Under the pieces are notes generated by a model. The model did no database searches, was not told where the DNA came from, and saw only the letters and a list, made by a program, of their open reading frames with translations. A program made the translations under genes and the position numbers. DNA of 64,000 bases from an uncultured Sutterella sp. (GTDB lineage: Bacteria; Pseudomonadota; Gammaproteobacteria; Burkholderiales; Burkholderiaceae_F), in NCBI GenBank assembly GCA_900552545.1, contig USAL01000001.1:1-64000 (forward strand), written 5' to 3'. Positions 8,497 to 19,750 of this stretch are shown piece after piece. Positions within the stretch are counted from its first letter, which is position 1, and the number at the start of each line of letters is the position of its first letter.

Positions 8497-8595
8497 CCTG
8501 TGGAGAATTCTGTGGGAAACTGTGTGCAAAAGCACTGGAAAACCTGCGGAAAGCCTGAGGGAAACTTGCGGAAAACCCGGGGAAAACTCAAATTG
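8497..8595. repeat. Degenerate tandem TGYGGRAAAC-like units
   Basis: About seven loosely related units occur every 12-16 bases: CTGTGGAGAAT, CTGTGGGAAAC, TGTGTGCAAAA, CTGGAAAAC, CTGCGGAAAG, CTGAGGGAAAC, TTGCGGAAAAC, GGGGAAAAC. They resemble diverged DnaA-box-like or TTTTCCACAG words. The function is unknown. Confidence 0.55.
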
Positions 8596-8611
8596 TCCTT
8601 TCGAGTTTTCC
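8581..8611 (-). terminator. Probable hemE terminator
   Basis: GGAAAACTC/GAGTTTTCC forms a 9-bp stem 20 bases past the hemE stop. On the minus strand it is followed only by CCCGGGTTTTCC, so termination would be inefficient; the 8410-8448 hairpin backs it up. Confidence 0.4.
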
Positions 8612-8630
8612 CTTTGAAATCACCGCTTTG

Positions 8631-9698
8631 TTACTGATGGCGGCAAGGCGAATACTTGTGCACTTCGTCCACCAGCACGGCGACGGCCTCGGGATCGGTA
8701 AACTGGCTGATGCCGTGGCCGAGGTTGAAGACGTGGCCGCCGTTGCCGACCGTGCCGAACGAGTCGATCACGCGGCGCACCTCGCGGCGGATCGCCTCTT
8801 CGCCCGCAAAGAGCACCATCGGGTCGAGGTTGCCCTGCAGGCTCACCTTGTCGCCCGTGCGGGCGCGGGCCTTCGTGAGGTTCACCGTCCAGTCGACGCC
8901 CACGCAGTCGCAGCCGCATTTGCTCATGGCTTCAAGCCAGGCGCCGCCGCCCTTGGTAAAGACGATCACGGGCACGCGCTCGCCGTCGTTTTCGCGGATG
9001 AGGCCCTCGATGATGCGCTGCATGTACTTGAGCGAGAACTCTTCAAAGCAGCCGTCGGCAAGCGCTCCGCCCCAGGTGTCGAAGATCTGAAGCGCCTGGG
9101 CGCCGGCGCGCACCTGGGCGGTGAGATACTCGGTCACGGCGCGGGCGTTGACGTCGAGAATGCGGTGCAGCAGGTCCGGACGCGCATACATCATCTTCTT
9201 GATGGTGCTGAAGTCCTTGGAACTGCCGCCTTCGACCATGTAGCAGGCAAGCGTAAAGGGCGAGCCCGAAAAGCCGATCAGGGGGACGCGGTTGTTGAGC
9301 TCGCGGCGGATCGTGCGCACGGCGTCGGTGACGTAGCGCAGCTTCTCCTCGGGATCAGGCACGTAGAGGGCGTTGACGGCCTCCTCGGTCTGCACGGGAT
9401 GCGCAAACACCGGGCCCTTACCGGAGACGAACGACAGCCCGAGCCCCATCGCGTCGGGCACGGTGAGAATGTCCGAAAAGAGAATGGCCGCGTCGATCCC
9501 GAAGCGATCAACGGGCTGCAACGTCACCTCGCAGGCCGCATCCGGGTCCTGGGCGAGCGCCATGAAGCTGCCGAGCCGCGTGCGGACGGCGTTGTATTCG
9601 GGCAGATAGCGCCCCGCCTGGCGCATCAGCCACACAGGGGTATATTCGGTATGTTCGCGCTTGAGCGCACGCAGAAACGTATCATTGACGGGCTTCAT
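8631..9698 (-). CDS. hemE: Uroporphyrinogen decarboxylase HemE
   Basis: This cytosolic enzyme of heme biosynthesis decarboxylates the four acetate side chains of uroporphyrinogen III to coproporphyrinogen III. At 355 residues it has the family length. Signatures are the N-terminal [14 protein letters not shown] with the two conserved arginines, the FSDILT catalytic aspartate segment and [13 protein letters not shown]. Start ATG at 9698 gives [13 protein letters not shown], the usual N-terminus; the extension to 9803 is not supported. The start codon overlaps the earliest possible ATG of the divergent DUF167 gene. Heme supply fits the cytochrome gene nearby. Confidence 0.97.
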   Translation of the reverse strand: MKPVNDTFLRALKREHTEYTPVWLMRQAGRYLPEYNAVRTRLGSFMALAQDPDAACEVTLQPVDRFGIDAAILFSDILTVPDAMGLGLSFVSGKGPVFAHPVQTEEAVNALYVPDPEEKLRYVTDAVRTIRRELNNRVPLIGFSGSPFTLACYMVEGGSSKDFSTIKKMMYARPDLLHRILDVNARAVTEYLTAQVRAGAQALQIFDTWGGALADGCFEEFSLKYMQRIIEGLIRENDGERVPVIVFTKGGGAWLEAMSKCGCDCVGVDWTVNLTKARARTGDKVSLQGNLDPMVLFAGEEAIRREVRRVIDSFGTVGNGGHVFNLGHGISQFTDPEAVAVLVDEVHKYSPCRHQ

Positions 9699-10059
9699 GG
9701 GTAAAACGAAAAAGAAATTGGGAGTTGATGCCGGGCACAATTGTGACACGGCAGCGCCTTGCTCAGGCTTAAGCTGGTGCAGCGCAACGGCCGACGGCGT
9801 CATCGTCGCCGTTCACGCCCAGCCGGGGGCCCGGCGCGACACCGTGGTGGGCCTCTACGACGGGCGCTTGAAGATCGCGCTCTCGGCGCCGCCCGTGGAC
9901 GGCCGCGCCAACGCGGCGCTCGCGCAGTTTCTCGCCCGCAGCACGGGCGTGGCGAAATCAGCCGTTGAGCTCGTCTCCGGCCAGACCTCTCGCGCCAAGC
10001 GCTTTCTCATCCGGGGCGTGACGCTTGAGGCCGTCATCGCGGCTCTGGAGCCGCAATAA
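9697..10059 (+). CDS. DUF167 (YggU-like) family protein
   Basis: This small protein of the DUF167/UPF0235 family is 120 residues from this ATG. Conserved blocks are [34 protein letters not shown] and [14 protein letters not shown]. The function is unknown. Family members usually begin shortly before the first block, so a later start, such as TTG at 9718, is possible. The ATG used here shares two bases with the hemE start codon on the other strand, so the two 5' ends interpenetrate. Confidence 0.85.
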   Translation: MGKTKKKLGVDAGHNCDTAAPCSGLSWCSATADGVIVAVHAQPGARRDTVVGLYDGRLKIALSAPPVDGRANAALAQFLARSTGVAKSAVELVSGQTSRAKRFLIRGVTLEAVIAALEPQ

Positions 10060-10063
10060 AGTA

Positions 10064-10096
10064 CGTCCCCGGCAGGAACATACCCGACCGGGGACG
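10064..10096. terminator. Hairpin between DUF167 and stress-protein genes
   Basis: A 9-bp perfect stem, CGTCCCCGG/CCGGGGACG, lies 5 bases past the DUF167 stop codon between convergent genes. T-tracts are weak on both sides. Confidence 0.55.
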
Positions 10097-10137
10097 AAGA
10101 CCTCAACCTTTAGAAGAAAACCACAGGAGGCTTTCCT

Positions 10138-10557
10138 TTAGCGGATCACCAACACCGGGCGATCGGCCGCAGCAAGCACCTTCTGGGTTTCGGAGCCGAG
10201 AATGAGGCTCCCGAGCGAGCCAAGGCCGCGGCTTGCCATCACGATGAAGCGCGCGTCATAGCGCTTGGCGACGGCGAGAATGCCCTGCCAGGGCGCCTGG
10301 CAGTGCTCAGCCACGAGCGCGTACTTGATGCCGGCGGCTTCGGCCGCATCGCGGATGTACTTCAGACGCTCCTGCGTCTTGGGATCTTCCTTCTCAAGGC
10401 CGCCCGCAACCGGAGCACCGGGAACGCCCGTCATGCCCAGAAGCGGCAGATTCAGACTCTGAGCGAGTTCAACCGCCGTATCCACACCCTTTTCCGACAG
10501 CTGGCTGCCGTCCGTGCAGACTTGAATCACATCGGTCAACTGATTAACGCCGTCCAT
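10138..10557 (-). CDS. Universal stress protein (UspA family)
   Basis: This 139-residue single-domain Usp protein has an N-terminal VIQVCTDGSQLSEKGVDTAVELA strand-helix and the C-terminal nucleotide-binding stretch GLGSLGSLILGSETQKVL, close to the GxxGx9GS pattern of ATP-binding members. The likely role is a stress-induced nucleotide-binding regulator. Start ATG at 10557 has AAGGAG seven bases upstream. It stands alone between the DUF167 gene and the atp operon terminator. Confidence 0.92.
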   Translation of the reverse strand: MDGVNQLTDVIQVCTDGSQLSEKGVDTAVELAQSLNLPLLGMTGVPGAPVAGGLEKEDPKTQERLKYIRDAAEAAGIKYALVAEHCQAPWQGILAVAKRYDARFIVMASRGLGSLGSLILGSETQKVLAAADRPVLVIR

Positions 10558-10849
10558 GGCACGCTCCTTCAGCTATTTGTTTTTGCTTGTTGGTTTCGCG
10601 GCGGCCATCGACGGAAAAGCTCCGGCGGCGCACCGCACGAATTATTTGATTGGTAGTCGTGATGCTAGCGCATGGCTGGCGCCGACGCCAAAACCCGAAG
10701 GCGCGCCGCAAGACCGACACATCAAAGAATACTGGGAAAGACAATAAAAAAACGACGCACCGCAGATCTCACGTCCACCCTCAGACTGAAGGTGGCGTCT
10801 TCTGCGAGCGTCGTTTCCAGACACTGAATGCGTCGTTTGAACGACGGGA
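10558..10849. other. Spacer between atp operon end and usp
   Basis: This stretch contains the atp operon terminator on its right side and must hold the usp promoter. No further structure stands out, and the short frames are not credible. Confidence 0.45.
10743..10815 (-). terminator. Terminator of the atp operon
   Basis: Outer arms AACGACGC (10751-10758) and GCGTCGTT (10808-10815), plus inner CGCAGA/TCTGCG and CCACC/GGTGG pairing, form a long stem on the minus strand. A TTTTTTTATTG tail follows. It lies 35 bases past the atpC stop. Confidence 0.85.
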
Positions 10850-11260
10850 TCAGTGACGCATACGGCGAATGTAGGCAAGCTGTGCGGCCAGAGCAGCCAT
10901 CGTCGCCTCGAGCTTGGCGATTTCGCGGTTGTTCTGCGCACGTGCACGGCTCTGCTTGGCCTCTTCGAGCGCCTGCTTGGCCTTGGCTTCGTCGAGATCC
11001 TTGCTACGGATTGCCGTATCGGCAAGAACCGTCACGCGATCAGGCTGAACCTCAAGAATACCGCCGGCCACGAAGACGTTCTCCTCCTTGCCGTCGGGCG
11101 TCTTGATGCGCACGGCACCAGGACGGATGCGGGTGATCAGAGGCACATGGCCGGGCAGAATGCCGAGTTCACCTTCCTGACCGGGAAGCGCGACGAAGGC
11201 CGCGTCACCCGAGAAGATGGCCTCTTCTGCGCTGACGACGTCAACAATAATCTTAGCCAT
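10850..11260 (-). CDS. atpC: ATP synthase F1 epsilon subunit
   Basis: Epsilon couples rotor to F1 and inhibits ATP hydrolysis. The 136-residue protein begins [20 protein letters not shown]. The N-terminal beta-sandwich contains [19 protein letters not shown] and the C-terminal helical hairpin follows [11 protein letters not shown] start at 11260 because GGAG lies six bases upstream; that Shine-Dalgarno is itself part of an upstream in-frame ATG GAG at 11272. It is the last gene of the operon. Confidence 0.95.
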   Translation of the reverse strand: MAKIIVDVVSAEEAIFSGDAAFVALPGQEGELGILPGHVPLITRIRPGAVRIKTPDGKEENVFVAGGILEVQPDRVTVLADTAIRSKDLDEAKAKQALEEAKQSRARAQNNREIAKLEATMAALAAQLAYIRRMRH

Positions 11261-11348
11261 AAGTTGCTCCATTAAATCGGTACGTCACCATCTTGCTGCG
11301 CGGGCTTCGGCCGAGGCCGAAGCTCACGCGGACAAAGACAAGCGCGGA

Positions 11349-12767
<1,419 letters not shown>

Positions 12768-12777
12768 TCAAATCCAT

Positions 12778-13662
12778 TTAAGACACGGCGGCGGCACCAC
12801 CGACGATTTCGGTGATTTCCTTAGTAATGCCGGCCTGACGGGTCTTGTTGTAGACGAGCTGCAGCTCATCGATGAGCTTCTTGGCGTTGTCCGAAGCGGC
12901 CTTCATGGCCACCATGCGCGCGGACTGTTCGGAAGCCATGTTCTCTGCAACCGCCGAATAAATCAAAGCCTCGACATAGCGCGTGAGCAGATCATCGAGC
13001 ACGGTTTGCGCATCGGGTTCGTAGATGTAGTCCCACGAATATGCGCGCGGCTTTTCTCCGAGCGGAGCGAGCTTGTCGTCAGTGAGCGGCAGAATCTGCT
13101 CAATCACCGGTTCCTGCTTCATGGCGTTGATGAAACGCGAGTAAGCGAGGTAGACGCGGTCGACCTTGCCCTGAGCGTATGCATCGAGCTGCACACGGAT
13201 CGCACCCAAGAGGCGATCAATCTGGGGGCGGTCGCCGAGCTGCACCACCTGGCTGATGAGCTCGAGCCCGGCGTGTCCGCAGAAGGCCACGGCCTTGTTG
13301 CCGATGGCCGTCACCTGCAGGGAGACGCCGTTGGCGCGGAGCTCGCCAACCTTGTGGAGAACGAGACGCTGAATATTAGTATTCAGCGCACCGGCCAGAC
13401 CCTTGTCGGTGGTCACCAGAATCATGGCTTCCTTACCGGTCTGGGTCGGGTGCTTGACGAGGAACGGATGGTGATAGTCGACGCGAGCCTCGGACAAGTG
13501 CGCAATGATGTTGCGGATCTTGTCGGCGTACGGGCGGGACTCACGCATCCGGTCCTGTGCCTTGCGCATCTTCGAGGCCGCAACCATCTGCATCGCCTTG
13601 GTGATCTTGCGCGTATTTTGTACGCTCTTGATCTTTCCGCGAATTTCCTTTGTACTAGGCAT
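12778..13662 (-). CDS. atpG: ATP synthase F1 gamma subunit
   Basis: Gamma is the central rotating stalk of F1. The 294-residue protein has the conserved N-terminus [19 protein letters not shown] and the C-terminal helix with [21 protein letters not shown]. It lies 31 bases downstream of atpA and 25 bases upstream of atpD. Confidence 0.97.
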   Translation of the reverse strand: MPSTKEIRGKIKSVQNTRKITKAMQMVAASKMRKAQDRMRESRPYADKIRNIIAHLSEARVDYHHPFLVKHPTQTGKEAMILVTTDKGLAGALNTNIQRLVLHKVGELRANGVSLQVTAIGNKAVAFCGHAGLELISQVVQLGDRPQIDRLLGAIRVQLDAYAQGKVDRVYLAYSRFINAMKQEPVIEQILPLTDDKLAPLGEKPRAYSWDYIYEPDAQTVLDDLLTRYVEALIYSAVAENMASEQSARMVAMKAASDNAKKLIDELQLVYNKTRQAGITKEITEIVGGAAAVS

Positions 13663-13693
13663 TTGGTCCTCTCAGAATGTTTCTTGTGCGCTC

Positions 13694-15235
13694 TTACCAA
13701 GCACCGTTCTTCTTGAACTCTTCGACGGCGGCCTTGAGAGCAGCCTTGTCTTCGTCGGACATGGCCTTCTGCTCTTCAATGCGGTCAACGAGCTCGGTGT
13801 AGTGCTGCTTGAGGTACTCGCGCATGGCACGTTCGCACTTGAGCGCATCCTTGACGGCAACGTCGTCGAAGGCGCCGATTTCGATGCCGAACAGCGTCAC
13901 GGCCTCTTCCCAAACCTGCAGGGGCTGGTACTGGGGCTGCTTCATCAGTTCGGTCACGATGCGGCCGCGTTCGAGCTGCTTGCGGGTGGCCTCGTCGAGG
14001 TCGCTGGCAAACTGGGCGAAGGCCGCGAGTTCACGATACTGCGCCAGAGCCAGACGGACACCGCCGCCCAACTTCTTGATCACCTTGGTCTGAGCCGCGC
14101 CACCCACACGGGACACCGAGATGCCGGGGTTGATGGCGGGACGGATACCGGCGTTGAAGAGGTCGGTTTCCAGGAAGATCTGGCCGTCGGTAATGGAAAT
14201 CACGTTCGTCGGAACGAAGGCGGTCACGTCGCCGGCCTGCGTTTCGATGATGGGAAGAGCGGTCATGGAACCGGTCTTGCCCTTGACAGCGCCCTTGGTG
14301 AAGCGCTCCACATAGGTGGCGTTCACGCGCGCAGCACGCTCAAGCAGGCGGCTGTGCAGGTAGAACACGTCACCAGGATAGGCTTCACGTCCCGGCGGAC
14401 GACGCAGCAGCAGGGAAATCTGGCGATAAGCCCAGGCCTGCTTGGTCAGATCGTCATAAACGATCAGGCTGTCCTGGCCGCGGTCGCGGAAGTATTCGCC
14501 CATCGTGGCACCCGCGTACGGAGCGATGTACTGCAGAGCGGCCGATTCAGAGGCCGTGGCAGCCACAACGATGGTGTACTCCATGGCGCCGTGCTCTTCG
14601 AGCTGACGGACCACGTTGGCAATCGTCGAGGCCTTCTGGCCGATGGCGACGTACACGCAGATGAGGTCCTTGCCCTTCTGATTGATGATCGTGTCGAGCG
14701 CAATGGCGGTCTTGCCGCACTGGCGGTCGCCAATGATCAGCTCACGCTGGCCGCGGCCGATCGGGATCATGGCGTCGATGGACTTCAGACCGGTCTGAAC
14801 GGGCTGGCTCACCGACTGGCGTTCGATCACGCCCGGGGCCACCTTTTCGACCACGTCGAATTCGTTGGTGTTGATCGGGCCCTTGCCGTCGATGGGCTGA
14901 CCCAGAGCGTTGACCACACGGCCGATCAGGGCGGGGCCAACGGGCACCGAAAGAATACGACCCGTCGTTTTGACGATGTCGCCTTCGGAAATGTGTTCGT
15001 AGTTGCCGAGAATAACCGCGCCGACCGAATCACGTTCAAGGTTCAGTGCGAGGCCGTAGGTGTTGCCGGGGAATTCCAGCATTTCACCCTGCATCACGTC
15101 GTGCAGACCGTGAACACGGCAAATACCATCGGTCACCGACACAACGGTGCCTTGGGTGCGGAGATCAGCGGAGACCCCGAGGCCTTCGATGCGCTGCTTG
15201 AGCAGCTCGCTGATTTCACTAGGATTGAGTTGCAT
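13694..15235 (-). CDS. atpA: ATP synthase F1 alpha subunit
   Basis: Alpha is the non-catalytic nucleotide-binding subunit of F1. It is 513 residues from the start [17 protein letters not shown], the family length; the longer frame to 15283 would overlap atpH. The P-loop GDRQCGKT and the signature segment [17 protein letters not shown] are present. Confidence 0.98.
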   Translation of the reverse strand: MQLNPSEISELLKQRIEGLGVSADLRTQGTVVSVTDGICRVHGLHDVMQGEMLEFPGNTYGLALNLERDSVGAVILGNYEHISEGDIVKTTGRILSVPVGPALIGRVVNALGQPIDGKGPINTNEFDVVEKVAPGVIERQSVSQPVQTGLKSIDAMIPIGRGQRELIIGDRQCGKTAIALDTIINQKGKDLICVYVAIGQKASTIANVVRQLEEHGAMEYTIVVAATASESAALQYIAPYAGATMGEYFRDRGQDSLIVYDDLTKQAWAYRQISLLLRRPPGREAYPGDVFYLHSRLLERAARVNATYVERFTKGAVKGKTGSMTALPIIETQAGDVTAFVPTNVISITDGQIFLETDLFNAGIRPAINPGISVSRVGGAAQTKVIKKLGGGVRLALAQYRELAAFAQFASDLDEATRKQLERGRIVTELMKQPQYQPLQVWEEAVTLFGIEIGAFDDVAVKDALKCERAMREYLKQHYTELVDRIEEQKAMSDEDKAALKAAVEEFKKNGAW

Positions 15236-15251
15236 TCTTGAGCTCCGAAAT

Positions 15252-15800
15252 TTATGCGGTGAGCGCCTGCTGCATCTGCGCAAGCCGTGCGCGAACAGAA
15301 CCGTCGAGAACCTGATCGCCGACCCGGATGCTCACGCCGCCGATGAGCGACTTGTTGATCGTCACTATCGGGTTGAGCTTCTTGCCGGGGAATTTCTTCG
15401 AAAGGGCATCGAGCAACTGCCCGACTTCCTTCTTGTGCAGTGCATAAGCGGTCTCGATGTAGGCGTCTGCGACACCCTCGGATTCGTTCTTGAGCACATG
15501 AAACTGCGCGGCGATCTCGGGCAAAGCATTAAGACGACCGTTTTCGATGACTGTACGAAGCAGACCGGGCAACTGATCAGGCAGATCCTGACCGAGCGTA
15601 CCGGCGATCACCTTATACAGCTCTTCATCGGTAATCTTCGGGTCGTTGACAAGCTCCGCGACCTGGGGATTGCGGGTCACCTCGCTGCGCGCATCGAGGA
15701 CATCCGCCATCTGAGCAGCCTGCGCCGTGGTATTACGCTCGACCATGGCCTTCCAAAGGCCCTGAGCGTAAGGACGTGCAATCGTCGAAAGTTCAGCCAT
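15252..15800 (-). CDS. atpH: ATP synthase F1 delta subunit
   Basis: Delta is the stator subunit joining F1 to the b dimer. It is 182 residues, beginning [18 protein letters not shown]. The C-terminal [19 protein letters not shown] block is typical. It lies two bases downstream of atpF, so translation is probably coupled. Confidence 0.95.
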   Translation of the reverse strand: MAELSTIARPYAQGLWKAMVERNTTAQAAQMADVLDARSEVTRNPQVAELVNDPKITDEELYKVIAGTLGQDLPDQLPGLLRTVIENGRLNALPEIAAQFHVLKNESEGVADAYIETAYALHKKEVGQLLDALSKKFPGKKLNPIVTINKSLIGGVSIRVGDQVLDGSVRARLAQMQQALTA

Positions 15801-15802
15801 GA

Positions 15803-16273
15803 TTAGAGCTTTGCCTTAAGTTGTTCGAGCAGCTGAGCGTGGACGGACTTGTCCACTTCTCGAGCCAGAATCTGCTGAGCGCCGGCAACGGCCAGAGCGG
15901 CGACTTCGTCGCGAAGCTGATCGCGGGCGCGCTGCATTTCCTGAGCGGCTTCAGCCTTGGCGTTGGCGATGATGCGATCAGCCTCGACCTGAGCCTGTTC
16001 CTTGGCGTTCTCAACGATCATTGCCCCGCGCTTTTCGCCGTCGGACACGATCGTCGTGGCACGGGCGCGAGCCTCGGCCTCGATCTCCTTGCCCTTGACC
16101 TGGGCTTCGGCGAGAGCCTCAGCACTCTTGTCGGCAGCAGCAAGACCTTCGGCGATCTTGTTTTGGCGCTCCTCGATCGCTTTGATCAAGGGCGGCCAGA
16201 TGTACTTCATCGTGATAAAGCAGCCGATGAAGAACACCACCATCTGTACAAACAGTGAGGCATTAATGTTCAT
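15803..16273 (-). CDS. atpF: ATP synthase Fo b subunit
   Basis: This is the peripheral stalk subunit: one N-terminal membrane helix (about residues 5-25) followed by a long charged, alanine-rich helix. It is 156 residues from MNINASLFVQMVVFFIG; the upstream extension to 16300 lacks support. It is followed directly by atpH. Confidence 0.95.
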   Translation of the reverse strand: MNINASLFVQMVVFFIGCFITMKYIWPPLIKAIEERQNKIAEGLAAADKSAEALAEAQVKGKEIEAEARARATTIVSDGEKRGAMIVENAKEQAQVEADRIIANAKAEAAQEMQRARDQLRDEVAALAVAGAQQILAREVDKSVHAQLLEQLKAKL

Positions 16274-16382
16274 TGTTAAACCCCGTTCATGTCGACGCAC
16301 CGAAGGCGCGTAAAAGCACCCTCAGGCGTCGACGACGTCATAAAAAGAGAGACGATTTTTTCAAGCAATTCCGCGCGCGGAA

Positions 16383-16697
<315 letters not shown>

Positions 16698-17531
16698 TCA
16701 GTGCGAATCATGCGCCTGGCCGAGGTAAACCAAGGTCAGCATCATCATGATGAACGCCTGCAGAAGGACAATCAAAATGTGGAACAGCCACCAGCAGAGG
16801 CCGGCCACGACTTGACCGAATGCGCTCAGGGTACCGCCGACAGCGCCGAAGGAAAGCGCGTAGCCGCCCAGAAGAGCAATCAGGAAGAACAGCAGTTCGC
16901 CAGCGTACATGTTACCGAAGAGTCGCATGCCGAGACTGACGGTCTTGGCAACGTACTCAACGATGTTCAGAGCGAAATTGCAGGGCCACAACAGGATGTT
17001 GTTGCCGAACGGCGCGGTAAAGAGCTCATGCATGAAGCCGCCGGCGCCCTTGACCTTGAAGCCGTAATAGATGCACAGAACCAGCACGCTCACGGAAATG
17101 CCGAGCGTACCGTTCAGATCCGCCGTGGGCAGCGGACGCAGGTAGTGAATGCCGAAAAATCCCGCCAACCAGGGCAGCAGATCAACCGGCACCAAGTCGA
17201 TGCAGTTCATCAGCGTCACCCAGACGAAAACCGTCAGGGCCGCCGGAGCGATGAACCTGCGATCGCCGTGGACGATCGACTTGCTCTGCTCCTCGACCAT
17301 CTCGACGAGCATTTCAACCGCGCACTGCCATTTTCCGGGCACGCCGTTGGTCGCCTTGTGGGCAGCCTTGTACAGGCACCACAAGCCGATGCAGAGCATG
17401 AGAACGGAAAACACGATCGTGTCGTAGTTGATCACCGAGAAGTCGATGATCGACGACATTTTTCCTGAGGCATTATGTGCAAGGTGATGAAGCATGTACC
17501 CGGTAGGGCTGAGAGCTTCAGTCGTAGCCAT
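16698..17531 (-). CDS. atpB: ATP synthase Fo a subunit
   Basis: This is the proton-channel subunit of the membrane motor. It is 277 residues from ATG 17531, which has AAGGA six bases upstream; the TTG at 17537 is less likely. The essential arginine lies in SLGMRLFGNMYAGELLF, followed by the last membrane helices ending in a His-rich tail. Confidence 0.96.
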   Translation of the reverse strand: MATTEALSPTGYMLHHLAHNASGKMSSIIDFSVINYDTIVFSVLMLCIGLWCLYKAAHKATNGVPGKWQCAVEMLVEMVEEQSKSIVHGDRRFIAPAALTVFVWVTLMNCIDLVPVDLLPWLAGFFGIHYLRPLPTADLNGTLGISVSVLVLCIYYGFKVKGAGGFMHELFTAPFGNNILLWPCNFALNIVEYVAKTVSLGMRLFGNMYAGELLFFLIALLGGYALSFGAVGGTLSAFGQVVAGLCWWLFHILIVLLQAFIMMMLTLVYLGQAHDSH

Positions 17532-17546
17532 AACCAATCCTTCGGT

Positions 17547-17903
17547 TTAGTGTTTATTAAAGATTAGGGCAAACTGGCCGAAGACCGCGGCGATGATCCC
17601 CGCGAGCATGGCCGGCCAGTTCAAACCTGGAAAGATCTTCGCCATCGCCACGAACAATGCGCAGATGACGATCATCTTGAGGAACTCCCCGACGATGACG
17701 CCGATGGGTCGCATCGGCCTCTTCATCATCTGACCGATGATCAGATTGAGAGCGAAGATGGAGTTGGGTACAGCAACGCACATACCGCCGCCCAACGCGG
17801 ATAAGCCGGCGACCGTCCCCCAGAAGATCCAGGAAACGGCAACCACCACGCAGACAAGCGCATACTGCCATGCGACGATACGGATCAAGTCTTCACGATT
17901 CAT
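17547..17903 (-). CDS. atpI: ATP synthase subunit I
   Basis: This 118-residue membrane protein with about four hydrophobic helices is the first gene of the atp operon. Subunit I assists assembly of the c-ring in some bacteria and is not part of the finished enzyme. The sequence GGGMCVAVPNSIFAL is family-like. Start ATG lies about 25 bases downstream of the predicted -10 element. Confidence 0.9.
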   Translation of the reverse strand: MNREDLIRIVAWQYALVCVVVAVSWIFWGTVAGLSALGGGMCVAVPNSIFALNLIIGQMMKRPMRPIGVIVGEFLKMIVICALFVAMAKIFPGLNWPAMLAGIIAAVFGQFALIFNKH

Positions 17904-17931
17904 ACCGTGCTTCTGTCCCTAAAACGGCGTA

Positions 17932-17960
17932 ATTTTATGGATTCACACACTTTTTAACAA
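17932..17960 (-). promoter_or_regulatory. Sigma-70 promoter of the atp operon
   Basis: On the minus strand TTGTTA (17960-17955), a 17-base spacer and TAAAAT (17937-17932) form a good -35/-10 pair. The short leader ends at the atpI ATG at 17903. The preceding parB gene ends at 18023. Confidence 0.7.
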
Positions 17961-18022
17961 GTGGCTGATGGGCTTATCTCAAATATTACTTTGTAGGTAT
18001 TAGCCCTAGTCGCCCCTTTTTT

Positions 18023-18949
18023 TCAAGCTTCTTCCTTGGCATCCGGGGCGATGCGGGCGATGAGCGCGTCGAGATCGTCGAAGTTGGCGAAGTCGATCAC
18101 GAGCTGTCCCTTGCCCTTGCGGCCGTAGACGACGTGCACGGGAGCGCCGATCGACTCCGAGAGCCGCTCTTCAAGAATCTGGTCGTCGCGGTTGACCTTG
18201 GCGGGCTTCTTGGCGTTCTTGGTGCGGGGCTTGGCAGCGGCCTGGGCAACCAGCTTTTCAGCCTCGCGCACGGAGAGCTCCTTGGCGACGATCTCGTTGG
18301 CGGCCTGAATCTGCTCTGCGCCCGAAAGCGACAAAAGCGCACGGGCGTGCCCCATGTCAATCTTGCCGTCAACCAGCATCTGCTGCACGGGATCGGTAAG
18401 GTTCAGAAGGCGCAACAGGTTCGTCGTGCCCGAGCGGCTGCGGCCGATCGCATCTGCCGCCTGCTCATGGGTGTAGCCGAACTCGTCGATCAGGCGCTTG
18501 ACGCCCAGAGCCTCCTCCATGGCGTTGAGATCCTCGCGCTGCATGTTCTCAATCAGAGCCATGGCAAGCGCATCCTTGTCCTCGACCGTGCGCACGATCG
18601 CCGGGATCGTCTTGCGGCCTGCGATCTTCGAAGCTCTGAAGCGCCGTTCGCCCGCGATGATCTCGTAGCGGCCGTTTGCGGTGCGGCGCACGATGATGGG
18701 GCTGATCACGCCCTGCTGCTTGATCGACTCGGCAAGCTCCGAGAGCTTTTCCTGCTCGATCAACGTACGCGGCTGATATTTGCCCGCCTTGAGCTGCGTG
18801 AGCTCAAGTTCGACCACGATGTTCTCGCTCGGTATCTCGGGCGCGGCCGAGGCTGCAGCCTGCGTCTTCTCAGGATGAGCCTTCACGTCGTCGCCCAGGA
18901 GCGTATCCAGACCGCGGCCCAGACCGCGAGGTTTCTTCGTAGCAGCCAT
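18023..18949 (-). CDS. parB: Chromosome partition protein ParB
   Basis: ParB is a CTP-dependent clamp that loads at parS and spreads on DNA to organise the origin. The 308-residue protein has a basic N-terminal tail (KKPRGLGRGLDTLLGD), the CTP-binding GERRFR motif at 100-105, a helix-turn-helix at about 158-183 (YTHEQAADAIGRSRS) that reads parS, a lysine-rich linker and a C-terminal dimerisation domain. It follows parA by six bases. Its targets lie 4-6 kb away upstream of mnmG. Confidence 0.97.
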   Translation of the reverse strand: MAATKKPRGLGRGLDTLLGDDVKAHPEKTQAAASAAPEIPSENIVVELELTQLKAGKYQPRTLIEQEKLSELAESIKQQGVISPIIVRRTANGRYEIIAGERRFRASKIAGRKTIPAIVRTVEDKDALAMALIENMQREDLNAMEEALGVKRLIDEFGYTHEQAADAIGRSRSGTTNLLRLLNLTDPVQQMLVDGKIDMGHARALLSLSGAEQIQAANEIVAKELSVREAEKLVAQAAAKPRTKNAKKPAKVNRDDQILEERLSESIGAPVHVVYGRKGKGQLVIDFANFDDLDALIARIAPDAKEEA

Positions 18950-18955
18950 GATGTA

Positions 18956-19750
18956 TTACTCCTCTTCAGTTTGAGCGGTCTCGGCGCTTTTCATGCGCTT
19001 GATGAGTTCGCGGCCGAAGGCGAGATAGGCCTTCGCACCGCGGCTGGTCTTGTCGTAAACGATGCCGGGCTCGCCGTAGGAGGGGGCTTCGGCCAGACGG
19101 ACGTTGCGCGGAATCAACGTATCGAACACACGGTCGCCGAAGTTTTCCTTGAGCTGTTCGCTTACTTCCTTCTGCAGCGTCATGCGCGCGTCGAACATCA
19201 CGCGCAAAAGTCCGATGATCTGCAGGTCGGCATTCTTGTTCTGGCGGATGCGGCGAACCGTGTTCACCAGGTCGCTCAGACCTTCGAGCGCGAAATATTC
19301 GCACTGCATCGGAATGATGACGCCGCGGGCGCAGCAAAGCGCATTGACGGTGATCATCGAAAGCGACGGCGGACAGTCGATCAGAATGAAGTCGTAGCGA
19401 TCGGCAATCTGATCGATCACCGCCTTCAGACGCTTGTCCGGATTCTTCAACTGCATCAGGTCGATTTCGGCCGCCGAGAGATCACGGTTGGCGGGAATGA
19501 GGTCATAGCCGCCGCTCGGACTTTTCTTCACGACCTCGTCAAAAGACGCCTCCCCGATGAGAAGTTGGTAGACGGTGAGCTCGCAGTCGTTTTTCTCGAC
19601 GCCCGAGCCCATCGTCGCATTGCCCTGCGCATCGAGGTCAATGAGGAGCACCTTCTGACGACGACGCGCAAGCGCCGCAGCCGTGTTGACCGCCGTCGTC
19701 GTCTTTCCTACACCACCCTTCTGGTTGGCGACGCAAAAGATATAAGCCAT
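18956..19750 (-). CDS. parA: Chromosome partition ATPase ParA
   Basis: This Walker-type ATPase moves ParB-parS complexes over the nucleoid. It is 264 residues from ATG 19750, preceded by AAAGGA and AAAAGGG; the TTG at 19771 is an unlikely start. The deviant Walker A is QKGGVGKTTT (residues 10-19), with LIDCPPSLSM as the switch region. It lies in a rsmG-parA-parB series but is separated from rsmG by 460 bases, suggesting its own promoter. Confidence 0.97.
   Translation of the reverse strand: MAYIFCVANQKGGVGKTTTAVNTAAALARRRQKVLLIDLDAQGNATMGSGVEKNDCELTVYQLLIGEASFDEVVKKSPSGGYDLIPANRDLSAAEIDLMQLKNPDKRLKAVIDQIADRYDFILIDCPPSLSMITVNALCCARGVIIPMQCEYFALEGLSDLVNTVRRIRQNKNADLQIIGLLRVMFDARMTLQKEVSEQLKENFGDRVFDTLIPRNVRLAEAPSYGEPGIVYDKTSRGAKAYLAFGRELIKRMKSAETAQTEEE

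Larger units (their letters stand above)
8125..8630. other. Convergent spacer between cytochrome gene and hemE
   Basis: I find no supported gene; the 81-residue leftward frame lacks recognisable features. The stretch holds a GGCGCTC/GAGCGCC hairpin (8299-8324) with a TCTTTTCTTC tail on the minus strand, a strong bidirectional terminator (8410-8448), a run of degenerate TGYGGRAAAC-like units (8497-8595) and a hairpin at 8581-8611. Confidence 0.6.
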
